Source of the DNA: Spirochaetota bacterium
Lineage (GTDB): Bacteria; Spirochaetota; Spirochaetia; Treponematales; UBA12059
Direction: 5' to 3'
Assembly (NCBI GenBank): GCA_022703505.1
Contig: JAKLDN010000009.1
Location: forward strand, 124,001-188,000
Length of the DNA: 64,000 bases
Within the stretch, counting starts at the first letter, position 1; each line of letters begins with the position of its first letter. Under the pieces are notes generated by a model, which worked only from the letters and a program-made list of their open reading frames with translations, was not told where the DNA came from and searched no databases. Positions 8,475 to 15,755 of this stretch are shown here, piece after piece. Both the position numbers and the translations under genes were made by a program.

Positions 8475-8503
8475 AGGATGCCCGGAAATCTCCGGGCCGT
8501 CAA
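8475..8503 (-). promoter_or_regulatory. Promoter of riboswitch-btuB transcript
   Basis: Minus strand TTGACG (8503-8498), 17-nt spacer, CATCCT (8480-8475), placing the transcript start just before the cobalamin aptamer. Confidence 0.55.
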
Positions 8504-8555
8504 GGCCGGCCGGGAGAATTGCGTCCGGTCAGGCGCAGGGGCGGGCGCCGGCCGT

Positions 8556-9845
8556 CTACTCGAAGAACCTCCGCGACAGGTCCCGGGAGTAGCGGATCAC
8601 CCTCTCCACGGTGGAGAAGGACGCGATCTCCCCGCAGGCGTAGGTCCGGATCCTGCCCTGCAGGGCCTCGAACCGATCGTACCAACCGGCCCGGTAGTCC
8701 TCGCAGGTTACGTGGGGGTAGTACTTCCAGCGGACCCGGGAGACGGTTTCCCCGGGCTCCCCTCCCAGGGTCCGGATGTCCTCGTCCAGGCCGGCCTCGA
8801 TCTCAGCGTCGGACTGTTTTCCGTCCCCCAGGACGTAGAATGTATGGATCCCGCTGCCGGGAACCCGGTCGTCCCAGATCATGGCCCGGCCGATTCCGGA
8901 GCGGTCGAACCGCGCCGGGGCGAAGCCCGCGGGGACCCGGAAGCCTCGGGCCCGTTTGAGGTAGACCCGATAGTCCTTGTGACGAATTTTCGTGTAAAGC
9001 TCCCGTTCCTCCGTCGTAGCGTCCAGGAATCCCAGGGAATCGTCCAGGGGGCAGGCCAGGACCAGACGGTCGAACTCGAACCGGAAGGGCTCGCCCGAGC
9101 TCCGTTCCCGGCCCGAGACGGCGACGGTCCCGCCCCGACGGATCTCCCGGACGTCCAGGGAGTACCGGACGTCCAGACTCTCGGCCAGGCGCTCCCAGAG
9201 GGTCTGGACGCCCTCCCTCCACTTGAAGAACTTGAACTGGAGGGCCAGGGCGCGGACGATCCCGGGTTCGAAGAACTTGAGCACGTAGGCCGCCGGGGAC
9301 TCGTCGTAGTAGCCGTATCCGAAGGTCGTGTAGGGAATGGAGATCGCCTTGGCCAGGACGCCCATGCGGTGACGGTCCACCCAGGCCTGGAAGGAATCCG
9401 CCAACTCCCCGGGAGTGCCCAGGTGGTTCGGCCCGAAGGCCGCCCGATAGCGGGGCGCGAGGATATGGTAGCGGAGGATCTCGAGGATGCCCTCGGGGAG
9501 TTCCCCGATCCCGATCCAACCCGGGAAGAGCTTCTCGCAGGGCCAGAACCCGCGCCCGACGAAGGCGTCCTCGGGGGTCCGGTCCGGGGCATAGGAGCGC
9601 CAGGGATCCAGGCCGACCCGGCGCATCAGGTCCAGGGTATCCCGGTAGTCCGTGGTGCCCATCACCGCGCCCAGTTCCCAGTTGCCGCCCTCGGCGCGGA
9701 AGGTCCGGCACTTGCCGCCCGGCTCGGATTCCCGCTCCAGGACCGTCACGGACCGGAAACCCGAGTCCGCTAGGCGCAGTGCCAGGGAAAGCCCCGCGGC
9801 CCCGGCGCCGAGTATCCCGATTCTCTCGTTTCTATCGAAGCCCAT
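8556..9845 (-). CDS. FAD-dependent amine-oxidase-like oxidoreductase
   Basis: The N-terminus has a dinucleotide-binding fold: RIGILGAGAAGLSLALRLADSGF (residues about 8-30), then VTVLERESEPGGKC, in which the acidic residue and GG bind the FAD ribose and phosphates. The rest matches the general architecture of NAD(P)/FAD-dependent amine oxidase or protoporphyrinogen-oxidase-like enzymes, and the C-terminal TYACGEIASFSTVERVIR resembles the family's final flavin-contact segment. No signal peptide, so cytoplasmic. A GGAGG seven nt before the ATG at 9845 fixes the start. The substrate is unknown. It sits between the cobalamin receptor and hypAB but is probably its own transcript. Confidence 0.75.
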   Translation of the reverse strand: MGFDRNERIGILGAGAAGLSLALRLADSGFRSVTVLERESEPGGKCRTFRAEGGNWELGAVMGTTDYRDTLDLMRRVGLDPWRSYAPDRTPEDAFVGRGFWPCEKLFPGWIGIGELPEGILEILRYHILAPRYRAAFGPNHLGTPGELADSFQAWVDRHRMGVLAKAISIPYTTFGYGYYDESPAAYVLKFFEPGIVRALALQFKFFKWREGVQTLWERLAESLDVRYSLDVREIRRGGTVAVSGRERSSGEPFRFEFDRLVLACPLDDSLGFLDATTEERELYTKIRHKDYRVYLKRARGFRVPAGFAPARFDRSGIGRAMIWDDRVPGSGIHTFYVLGDGKQSDAEIEAGLDEDIRTLGGEPGETVSRVRWKYYPHVTCEDYRAGWYDRFEALQGRIRTYACGEIASFSTVERVIRYSRDLSRRFFE

Positions 9846-9872
9846 GGCACGCCTCCGTTCCCCTAGCGGCCC

Positions 9873-9908
9873 TTGTCCGCGCGGGAATCCCGGCCTATAG
9901 TCGAACCG
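9873..9908 (+). promoter_or_regulatory. hypAB promoter, leaderless
   Basis: TTGTCC (9873-9878), exact 17-nt spacer, TATAGT (9896-9901). The first base of the GTG start codon (9908) is 7 nt after the -10 box, the expected transcription start. No ribosome-binding site. Confidence 0.7.
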
Positions 9909-10207
9909 TGCACGAATTGCCGATTATAACACGAGTCCTCGAGTTGTCGCTCGCGGCCGCGCCCGAGGGCTCGGAGATCTGCCGCATCAAACTCCGGGTC
10001 GGCAGCCTCTGCGACGCCGAACCCCTCTGGCTCCAGCGGTATTTCCGCATCGCGGCCCGGGGCACCCCCGCCCGGGACGCCGAGCTGGCGGTCCGCCGGG
10101 TGCCCGCGGGCTCGACGGAGGACGCGGTCCGCGACCCGGACTCCGCCTTCGGGTACGTCCTGGAATCCATCGAGATTCGGGACGCCCCCGTAGGAGCTGT
10201 GCCGTGA
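9908..10207 (+). CDS. hypA: HypA-like nickel chaperone lacking the zinc ribbon
   Basis: HypA delivers nickel with HypB to hydrogenases or other nickel enzymes. This 99-residue protein starts MHELPIITRVLEL, keeping the N-terminal Met-His-Glu used for nickel binding, and ends with YVLESIEI, equivalent to the normal last strand. Typical HypA is about 113 residues with two CxxC motifs forming a zinc ribbon. Here that part is replaced by a short Cys-free loop (GSTEDAVRDPDSAFG), and the only cysteines are in EICRIKL and GSLCDAE. The GTG at 9908 is the start because it aligns with the family and with a leaderless promoter. Its stop overlaps the hypB start (GTGA). Confidence 0.8.
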   Translation: MHELPIITRVLELSLAAAPEGSEICRIKLRVGSLCDAEPLWLQRYFRIAARGTPARDAELAVRRVPAGSTEDAVRDPDSAFGYVLESIEIRDAPVGAVP

Positions 10208-10917
10208 GCGGAACCTCCCGTATCATCGACGTGCGGGCCTCGATCCTGGAGGACAACGGAAAAAATTCGGAGGCTCTGCGCCGATCCCTTTCGGGCCGAG
10301 GGGTCTTCCTGGTCAACCTGATGGGCTCCCCGGGGTCCGGCAAGACCAGCCTGCTGGCCGCCCTGCTCCCCCTGCTCTCCCCGCCCCTCCGACCCGCCGT
10401 CCTTGAGGCGGACCTGGATTCCCGGGTGGACGCGGACGCCCTGGAAGCCCGGGGTTGGAAGGCTGTCCAGCTCCGCACAGGGGGATTCTGTCACCTGGAC
10501 GCCTTCATGGCACGCAGGGGCCTCGCGGAGTTGGGCGTCCTGCCGCCGGAGGACGGCATCCCCGGTGTTCCGAATGATGCCGGTCCGGACTCGCCCTTCG
10601 ACATCGTCTTCCTCGAGAACGTGGGCAACCTGATCTGCACCGCCCAGGTGGATACGGGGGCGCACCTGAACCTGGCCCTCCTGTCCGTTCCCGAGGGGGA
10701 CGACAAGCCCTTGAAATACCCCGTGATGTTCGCCAAGGCGGACGCGGTCGTGGTGACCAAGACGGACTACCTGGACCGCGAGGACTTCGACGTGGAGGCG
10801 GTTCGCCGGCGTGTGGAAGGGATACGACCGGATTCCCGGCTCTTCACCGTTTCCGCCCGTACCGGAATGGGCATGCCGGAGCTCGCGCGCTTCCTGCAGG
10901 AAAAGATCCGGACCTAG
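10204..10917 (+). CDS. hypB: HypB-type nickel-inserting GTPase
   Basis: SIMIBI-class GTPase that drives nickel insertion together with HypA. The P-loop is NLMGSPGSGKTSLL, the switch region includes LEADLDSRVDADAL, a metal-site-like motif is TGGFCHLDA, and the segment FLENVGNLICTAQVD matches HypB. The guanine-specificity motif is TKTD in VVVTKTDYLD. There is no His-rich N-terminal stretch. The length of 237 residues is normal for HypB without that stretch. Translation is coupled to hypA by a GTGA overlap. No hydrogenase structural gene, hypC-F or other nickel enzyme is in the window, so the client is unknown. Confidence 0.9.
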   Translation: MSGTSRIIDVRASILEDNGKNSEALRRSLSGRGVFLVNLMGSPGSGKTSLLAALLPLLSPPLRPAVLEADLDSRVDADALEARGWKAVQLRTGGFCHLDAFMARRGLAELGVLPPEDGIPGVPNDAGPDSPFDIVFLENVGNLICTAQVDTGAHLNLALLSVPEGDDKPLKYPVMFAKADAVVVTKTDYLDREDFDVEAVRRRVEGIRPDSRLFTVSARTGMGMPELARFLQEKIRT

Positions 10918-12137
10918 GACCGCCCGCGGCGGCCGTGGGGATGGGTCTTCAGACCCAGGATACCCGCGATTCCCAGCCTCAGCTTCCGGAGCGTCCCGGG
11001 ACGGGACGCGGCCAGACGGTCCAGGAGTTCCTCGGTGTTTTTCGGAGGCACCCGCGCGGGCGTGAGGGGCTCCAGCCGTAGGGCTTCGAACTTGCAGGCC
11101 GCCGTGCAAACCCCGCAGCCGATGCACCGGCTTTCCAAGATTCGGGCGCCGCTCCGTCCTCCGGTTTTCGCGGCGGGGCCGTCCAGGACGATCGCCTCCA
11201 TGGGGCAGATCCGCGCGCAGGCCCCGCAGGACACGCAGTTCCCCGGCAGCACGACGGCGCGGTGGTTCGTGGCCACGAAGTCCGCGGGGCGCTTCATCGC
11301 CTTCACGACGGAAAGGAGTCCGCAGCAGTCCCCGCAGCAGGCGCAGAGGAACTGGGGCTCCCTCTCGTTGGAAGGCCTCATCACCAGTCCTTCCCTCTGG
11401 TTGAGGTCCGCCAATTCCAGTGCCTCGGCCTCCCCGACCGCACGGCCCCACCCCTCCCGGATCACCGTATCCGCGAAATCCCGGAATACCATGCACAGCT
11501 CCCGCCGGTCCGTGGATTTGCAGGGCTTCCCGGCCAGGTCCGTCGCACGACGGCAGATGCAGTCCAGGACCGCGATCCGGCCTCCGGCGTTCCGGATCAG
11601 GAATCGGCACTCGTCGTACTCCGCGATCCTGTGCTCGGGCCGTATGGCCGCGTCTATCGGGATCACCCGGGTCTGGGGCTCCCCGGTGGTCAGAAGCTCC
11701 AGCCCGAATCCCTGGTGCAGGAAATCCACCGTATCCCGGACCAGGTCCCGGGAGAGTCGGGCTATCTGCATCTCGTACATGCCCACCACGAAGGGCAGGA
11801 GGGCGTAGGTACCGTCCGTCGCCTTCCGGAGGATGCTGCCCTTCGAAGCCAGGGCGCCGAGAAGCGAGGCGAGGCCGGAGCCGTCCGGGGCGCCGGAGGG
11901 CTCCGCTTCGGCCCCGGCCTCCCGGGCAAGCTCGCGCGGATCGAGACCCCGGGCTTTCAACGCCGTCTCGACCTCCGCGGGGCTCCGGAATTTCCAGGAA
12001 AGACCCAGGGCGACCCGGGCCTCCGCGGGAGTGAAGAGCCTGCGGAGGATGCGGCCCCCCGCCCGGCTCCGGGGGAAACCGACGGGGAGGGTGTCGAGGT
12101 GCCGTCGGAGCTCCGCGTAGGCTTTCCGGGTATCCAT
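10914..12137 (-). CDS. 4Fe-4S ferredoxin-domain protein with extra cysteine clusters
   Basis: Cytoplasmic iron-sulfur protein of 407 residues. The first 180 or so residues look like a winged-helix-type region (KGSILRKATDGTYALLPFVVGMYE) followed by a domain of unknown role. The cysteines come in groups: CICRRATDLAGKPC (about residue 190), LCACCGDCCG (about 265), then two classical clusters CVSCGACARICP and CIGCGVCTAACK near residues 300-350, typical of bacterial 2[4Fe-4S] ferredoxins. It probably passes electrons or acts in a redox complex. Its stop overlaps the hypB stop by 3 nt in a convergent arrangement. The start 12137 is supported by a TTGACG-17-CATGCT promoter whose -10 ends exactly 7 nt upstream. 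Confidence 0.8.
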   Translation of the reverse strand: MDTRKAYAELRRHLDTLPVGFPRSRAGGRILRRLFTPAEARVALGLSWKFRSPAEVETALKARGLDPRELAREAGAEAEPSGAPDGSGLASLLGALASKGSILRKATDGTYALLPFVVGMYEMQIARLSRDLVRDTVDFLHQGFGLELLTTGEPQTRVIPIDAAIRPEHRIAEYDECRFLIRNAGGRIAVLDCICRRATDLAGKPCKSTDRRELCMVFRDFADTVIREGWGRAVGEAEALELADLNQREGLVMRPSNEREPQFLCACCGDCCGLLSVVKAMKRPADFVATNHRAVVLPGNCVSCGACARICPMEAIVLDGPAAKTGGRSGARILESRCIGCGVCTAACKFEALRLEPLTPARVPPKNTEELLDRLAASRPGTLRKLRLGIAGILGLKTHPHGRRGRS

Positions 12138-12172
12138 GCCCGGAGCATGACGGATGGCCGCCGCCGCGTCAA
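12137..12172 (-). promoter_or_regulatory. Ferredoxin-gene promoter, leaderless
   Basis: Minus strand TTGACG (12172-12167), 17-nt spacer, CATGCT (12149-12144), ATG 7 nt later at 12137. No Shine-Dalgarno sequence. Confidence 0.6.
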
Positions 12173-12221
12173 CCGGCGCAGGCTGGCCAAATCAACGGAT
12201 GTTTTATCCCCGAATCGGGGA

Positions 12222-12296
12222 TATACTATCGAGTGTACGGGCGTGCCTCGGCGGCGGGTACCGCCGCCGAGGCACGCCGAACCTCGAACAAGGAGG
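12222..12296 (+). promoter_or_regulatory. Promoter and 5' hairpin leader of outer-membrane protein gene
   Basis: TATACT (12222-12227) predicts a transcript start near 12234. A perfect 18-bp stem with a 3-nt loop spans 12240-12278 (arm GCGTGCCTCGGCGGC and its complement), so it forms right at the mRNA 5' end. AAGGAGG (12290-12296) and a TTG start at 12302 follow. Such a 5' stem can stabilise mRNA; no ligand-binding core is visible. Confidence 0.75.
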
Positions 12297-12301
12297 CAAC
12301 C

Positions 12302-12826
12302 TTGAAGAAAGCGATCATCCTGGCGGCCCTGGCCGCCATGCTGGCCGTCCCGGCCTTCGCGCAGTGGCGCGTGGATATCGGAGCGGACATGCCCTTCTAC
12401 GCGGGCATCACGGATTCGATCGTCGGCGACGCCACGGGGGGGAACATCCCGTATTTCATCCCCTTCCCGAACGCCGCGCTCAGCTACCAGTTCGATCTTG
12501 GACTCATATCCCTGGGAGTCGGGGCGAAGGTGTATTCCTTCATACTCCTGAACATCCTCTCCCCCATGGCGTACGTGGAGATGGATTTCGATCCCCTCGT
12601 GGTGAACCTTAGCGCCTGGGGAGGGGGATTCCTCGTGTTCGGGCTCGTGAACGAGTTCCTCACGGAGAATTTCATCGTCCCCGACCTCTCCGTGATGTTC
12701 AAGCTCGGGAAACGTCAGACCCTCCGGCTCGGGGGAGGGGTCATGACCGCGCTGAGCCTGGAGGGAAGCCAGGGCGTGTTCCCCTTCATCGCCTACGGCA
12801 CTATCAAGTTCAGTTTCCCCCTCTGA
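12302..12826 (+). CDS. Small secreted beta-barrel-like outer-membrane protein
   Basis: A 174-residue protein starting at TTG with AAGGAGG five nt upstream. The N-terminus KKAIILAALAAMLAVPAFAQ is a clear signal peptide cleaved after AFA. The mature part alternates polar and hydrophobic residues (for example ALSYQFDLGLISLGVGAKVYSF and QTLRLGGGVMTALSL) and ends AYGTIKFSFPL, as expected of a small outer-membrane barrel. I do not recognise a family. An in-frame extension back to 12233 exists but lies within the 5' hairpin and should not be used. The strong leader and ribosome-binding site suggest high expression. Confidence 0.75.
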   Translation: MKKAIILAALAAMLAVPAFAQWRVDIGADMPFYAGITDSIVGDATGGNIPYFIPFPNAALSYQFDLGLISLGVGAKVYSFILLNILSPMAYVEMDFDPLVVNLSAWGGGFLVFGLVNEFLTENFIVPDLSVMFKLGKRQTLRLGGGVMTALSLEGSQGVFPFIAYGTIKFSFPL

Positions 12827-12841
12827 GTCCGCCGTGGTGAA

Positions 12842-12870
12842 GCCTGCCCGGGACCCGGTTCCGGGCAGGC
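12842..12870 (+). terminator. Probable terminator hairpin after outer-membrane protein gene
   Basis: GCCTGCCCGG (12842-12851) pairs with CCGGGCAGGC (12861-12870) across a 9-nt loop. There is no long T tract, so termination efficiency is uncertain. Confidence 0.45.
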
Positions 12871-12874
12871 CGCC

Positions 12875-12911
12875 TTGAACAAGGCCGCGAGCGGCGCTAC
12901 CATAGGCCGCA
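12875..12911 (+). promoter_or_regulatory. murE-ddl promoter, leaderless
   Basis: TTGAAC (12875-12880), exact 17-nt spacer, TACCAT (12898-12903), ATG 8 nt later at 12911. No ribosome-binding site; the upstream TTG start in this frame would begin inside the -35 box. Confidence 0.65.
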
Positions 12912-14461
12912 TGACGAGCCGTCTCTCGGACCTCCTCCCCTTCCTGCCCGCCCATGAACTCGCGGGCCCCGCGGATGTACCGGTAACCGGCATGGCCTAC
13001 GATTCCCGGGACGTGAGACCCGGATACCTCTTCTTCGCCCTGCCGGGCCTCCACGCGGACGGCCACGATTTCATCGACAGGGCCCTGGACGCCGGGGCTT
13101 CCGCGATCGTCCACTCCCGGGATCCCGGGCCTTTCCGGCAAGGCATCGCCTACGTGCGGGTGCCCGACTCCCGCTTCGCCCTGTCCCCCGCGGCGGACGC
13201 ATTCTACGGGCATCCCTCCCGGAGCCTCGGGGTCGTAGGAGTGACGGGAACCGAGGGCAAGAGCACCACGGTCTACCTGATCTGGCAGCTCCTGAACCTT
13301 TCAGGAGCCCGGGCGGGCTTCTTCTCCACGGTCATGTCCGACACGGGATCCGGGGAACTGCCGAACCCGGAGCACCAGACTACCCCGGAGGCCAACGCCG
13401 TCCACCGGATGCTGGCGGACATGCGGGATGCGGGATACGAGTACGCGGTGGTGGAGGCTTCCTCCCACGGCCTGTCGCCCCGCACCAATCGCCTGGGGGA
13501 CGTGGCCTTCGACGCGGGGGTCATGACCAACGTGACCCACGAGCACCTGGAGTTCCACGGGACCGTGGAGCAATACCGCCACGACAAGGCCAACCTTTTC
13601 CGCGCCCTGGACCGGGTCGGACACCGGAAAGTGATCGCCGGACGCTCCGTGGAGGTCCCCTCCTTCGGGGTGGTGAACGCCGACGACCCCGTGTCGGACC
13701 TGTTCCGCCGGGCCTGCGGAAAGCCCGTATACTCCTTCGGCGCCGCGGACGCGCCGGCGGACGCCTTCGCCCGAGCCGTGGCCTCCGACGCCGGAGGCTC
13801 CTCCTTCGAGTATGTCGAGGAAGGCTCGTCCTATCCGGCCCGTATCGAATTGCCCGGGGAGTTCAACGTACGCAACGCCCTGGCGGCCCTGCTGACCGTC
13901 TCCCGCCTGAGGGGGATCCCGGCCTCGGAACTCCTGCCGTTTCTCCCGAAGCTGAGGCCCGTACGCGGCCGGATGACCGTCGTGGACCGGGGCCAACCCT
14001 TCGAGGTGATCGTGGACTACGCCCACACCCCGTCCTCGTTCCAGGCGATCCTGCCTCCCCTGCGGAGCCGGGTCCGGGGCCGGGTGATCTGCGTCTTCGG
14101 CTCCGGGGGGGAACGGGACACGGAAAAGCGTCCCCTCCAAGGCCGCATAGCGGCGGAATACTGCGATGTCGTGATCCTCTCGGACGAGGACCCCCGGGGG
14201 GAGGATCCCATGGCCCTCCTGGAGGACATCGCCGCGGGCTGCCCCGGCCTAGTCCGGGGGGAACGGCTCTTCCTCATCCCGGATCGGCGGGCCGCCATCC
14301 GCAGGGCCTTCTCCCTGGCCGGGCCCGGAGACCTCGTCCTTCTCCTGGGCAAGGGACATGAGAACTCCATCATCTACGCCCGGGGGACCATCCCCTGGGA
14401 CGAGATAGCCGAGGCCGAAGCCGCCCTGGCCGAGCTTGACTACGAAAGGTCCTCCCCATGA
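12911..14461 (+). CDS. murE: UDP-N-acetylmuramyl-tripeptide synthetase MurE
   Basis: Cytoplasmic Mur ligase that adds the third amino acid of the peptidoglycan stem peptide to UDP-MurNAc-L-Ala-D-Glu using ATP. Of 516 residues, the N-terminal UDP-binding domain includes GMAYDSRDVRPGYLFFAL, the ATP loop is GVTGTEGKSTTV, the central domain has EASSHGL, and the C-terminal domain begins near RGRMTVVD. The substrate loop reads SDEDPRGEDP. Enzymes adding meso-DAP normally have DNPR, while this form resembles the DDPRGEDP of lysine-adding enzymes such as Thermotoga, and spirochaete walls carry L-ornithine. The likely substrate is therefore L-ornithine or L-lysine (inference). The stop overlaps ddl (ATGA). 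Confidence 0.93.
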   Translation: MTSRLSDLLPFLPAHELAGPADVPVTGMAYDSRDVRPGYLFFALPGLHADGHDFIDRALDAGASAIVHSRDPGPFRQGIAYVRVPDSRFALSPAADAFYGHPSRSLGVVGVTGTEGKSTTVYLIWQLLNLSGARAGFFSTVMSDTGSGELPNPEHQTTPEANAVHRMLADMRDAGYEYAVVEASSHGLSPRTNRLGDVAFDAGVMTNVTHEHLEFHGTVEQYRHDKANLFRALDRVGHRKVIAGRSVEVPSFGVVNADDPVSDLFRRACGKPVYSFGAADAPADAFARAVASDAGGSSFEYVEEGSSYPARIELPGEFNVRNALAALLTVSRLRGIPASELLPFLPKLRPVRGRMTVVDRGQPFEVIVDYAHTPSSFQAILPPLRSRVRGRVICVFGSGGERDTEKRPLQGRIAAEYCDVVILSDEDPRGEDPMALLEDIAAGCPGLVRGERLFLIPDRRAAIRRAFSLAGPGDLVLLLGKGHENSIIYARGTIPWDEIAEAEAALAELDYERSSP

Positions 14462-15543
14462 ACACCGTGATCCTGTACGGAGGCCGCTCCGGAGAGCACG
14501 AGGTCTCCCTGGCCTCCGCCGCCAGCGTCCTCCGCCACCTTCCCCCGTCCCACGAACCGACCCTGATCGGGATCGACCGGGACGGCGTCTGGTACCTTCA
14601 GCCGCCCCGGGCCGTCGAAAAGGCCCGGGGCGGATCCGGCCCCCTGGAGATCCTGAAGGACGAGTCCCGGGTCGCGGCGGCCGTGCCGGGCCGGGGCTTG
14701 GCCCTCCTCTCCGGCGACCCCATCCCCGCGGACGTGGTCCTGCCGGTCCTGCACGGGACCTTCGGGGAGGACGGCACCGTCCAGGGTCTACTGGAGACCG
14801 CGGGTCTGGCCTACGCGGGAGCGGACGTCCTGGGAAGCGCCGTGGCCATGGACAAGGAGGTCTCCAAGGCCCTCTGGGCCCGGGCCGGCCTACCCGTCCC
14901 GCCCTTCCGCACGGTCCGTGCCGCCGATCTCGAGCCCGCCCGGTTCGAGGTCCTGCGCTCGGACCTGGAGGCTTCCTTCGGGTACCCGATGTTCGCCAAG
15001 CCCGCCTGCGCCGGCTCCAGCGTGGGCACCTCCAAGATCGATAACTCCGCCGGACTCCTGCCGGCTCTCCGGTCCGCCCTGGAGTGGGGCTCCAAGGCCT
15101 TGGTGGAACCCTTCCTGCAAGCCCGGGAGCTCGAATGCTCGGTGGTGGGCAACGGGGAGCCGACGGCCTATCCCCCCGGGGAGATCGTGAGCTCCCACGA
15201 GTTCTACGACTACGAGGCCAAGTACGTGGACCCCGACGGTGCCCGCCTTCTCATCCCGGCCCCGGTGCCGGCGGAGATCTCCCGGCTCGTCATGGACATC
15301 GCGGTCCGAGCCTACAAGCTGGCCGCCCTGTCCGGGATGGCCCGGATCGATTTTTTCCTGGACAGGAAGGACGGATCGGTTTACCTGAACGAGGCGAACA
15401 CCATCCCGGGCTTCACCCACATCTCCATGTTCCCCAAGATGTGCGAGGCCGGGGGACTGCCGTACCCGGAGCTCCTGGATCTGTTGGCCCGGCTCGGGAT
15501 CGAGCGCAAGCGGGAGAGGGACGGGATCCGGTACACCCGATAG
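14458..15543 (+). CDS. ddl: D-alanine--D-alanine ligase
   Basis: ATP-grasp ligase that makes the D-Ala-D-Ala end of the peptidoglycan stem peptide. It starts MNTVILYGGRSGEHEVSLASA with the Ddl substrate motif GEHEVS. Other motifs are LHGTFGEDGTVQG, ATP-binding FAKPACAGSSVGTSKI, the GEIVSSHEFYDYEAKY omega-loop region and the metal-binding NEANTIPGFTHISMFP. The 361-residue size is normal, and the loop Tyr in FYDYEAKY suggests D-Ala rather than D-lactate specificity. It begins within the murE stop, so the two wall-precursor enzymes are translationally coupled. A GC-rich stem (15586-15615) lies beyond the stop. Confidence 0.95.
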   Translation: MNTVILYGGRSGEHEVSLASAASVLRHLPPSHEPTLIGIDRDGVWYLQPPRAVEKARGGSGPLEILKDESRVAAAVPGRGLALLSGDPIPADVVLPVLHGTFGEDGTVQGLLETAGLAYAGADVLGSAVAMDKEVSKALWARAGLPVPPFRTVRAADLEPARFEVLRSDLEASFGYPMFAKPACAGSSVGTSKIDNSAGLLPALRSALEWGSKALVEPFLQARELECSVVGNGEPTAYPPGEIVSSHEFYDYEAKYVDPDGARLLIPAPVPAEISRLVMDIAVRAYKLAALSGMARIDFFLDRKDGSVYLNEANTIPGFTHISMFPKMCEAGGLPYPELLDLLARLGIERKRERDGIRYTR

Positions 15544-15585
15544 CCCCGGATTCCCGGCTTTCGGACTCGTATCCCCGGGGCCGGC

Positions 15586-15615
15586 GGGACCCGCCGCCCG
15601 CCGGGAGCGGGTCCC
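15586..15615 (+). terminator. GC-rich hairpin after ddl
   Basis: GGGACCCGC (15586-15594) pairs with GCGGGTCCC (15607-15615). No T tract follows, so this is a possible but weak terminator. Confidence 0.35.
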
Positions 15616-15639
15616 GGGGAACCCGGGCGCATAAAGATG

Positions 15640-15720
15640 CACGGTCTCTTCTATAAATATCTATATTATAAGAAATTAGCAAAAGGCCTCTTGGCGGGAT
15701 CCCGCTCGGGATGCTATACT
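15640..15720 (+). promoter_or_regulatory. rocD promoter with AT-rich upstream element
   Basis: TTGGCG (15691-15696), 18-nt spacer and TATACT (15715-15720). About 15648-15685 is a strikingly AT-rich patch (runs of A and T in a GC-rich region), as in an UP element. The transcript start near 15727 leaves a leader of about 29 nt with a strong GAGGAGG. Confidence 0.65.
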
Positions 15721-15755
15721 GGCGACCTGGTTCCACAGGAACCGAGGAGGAATCC

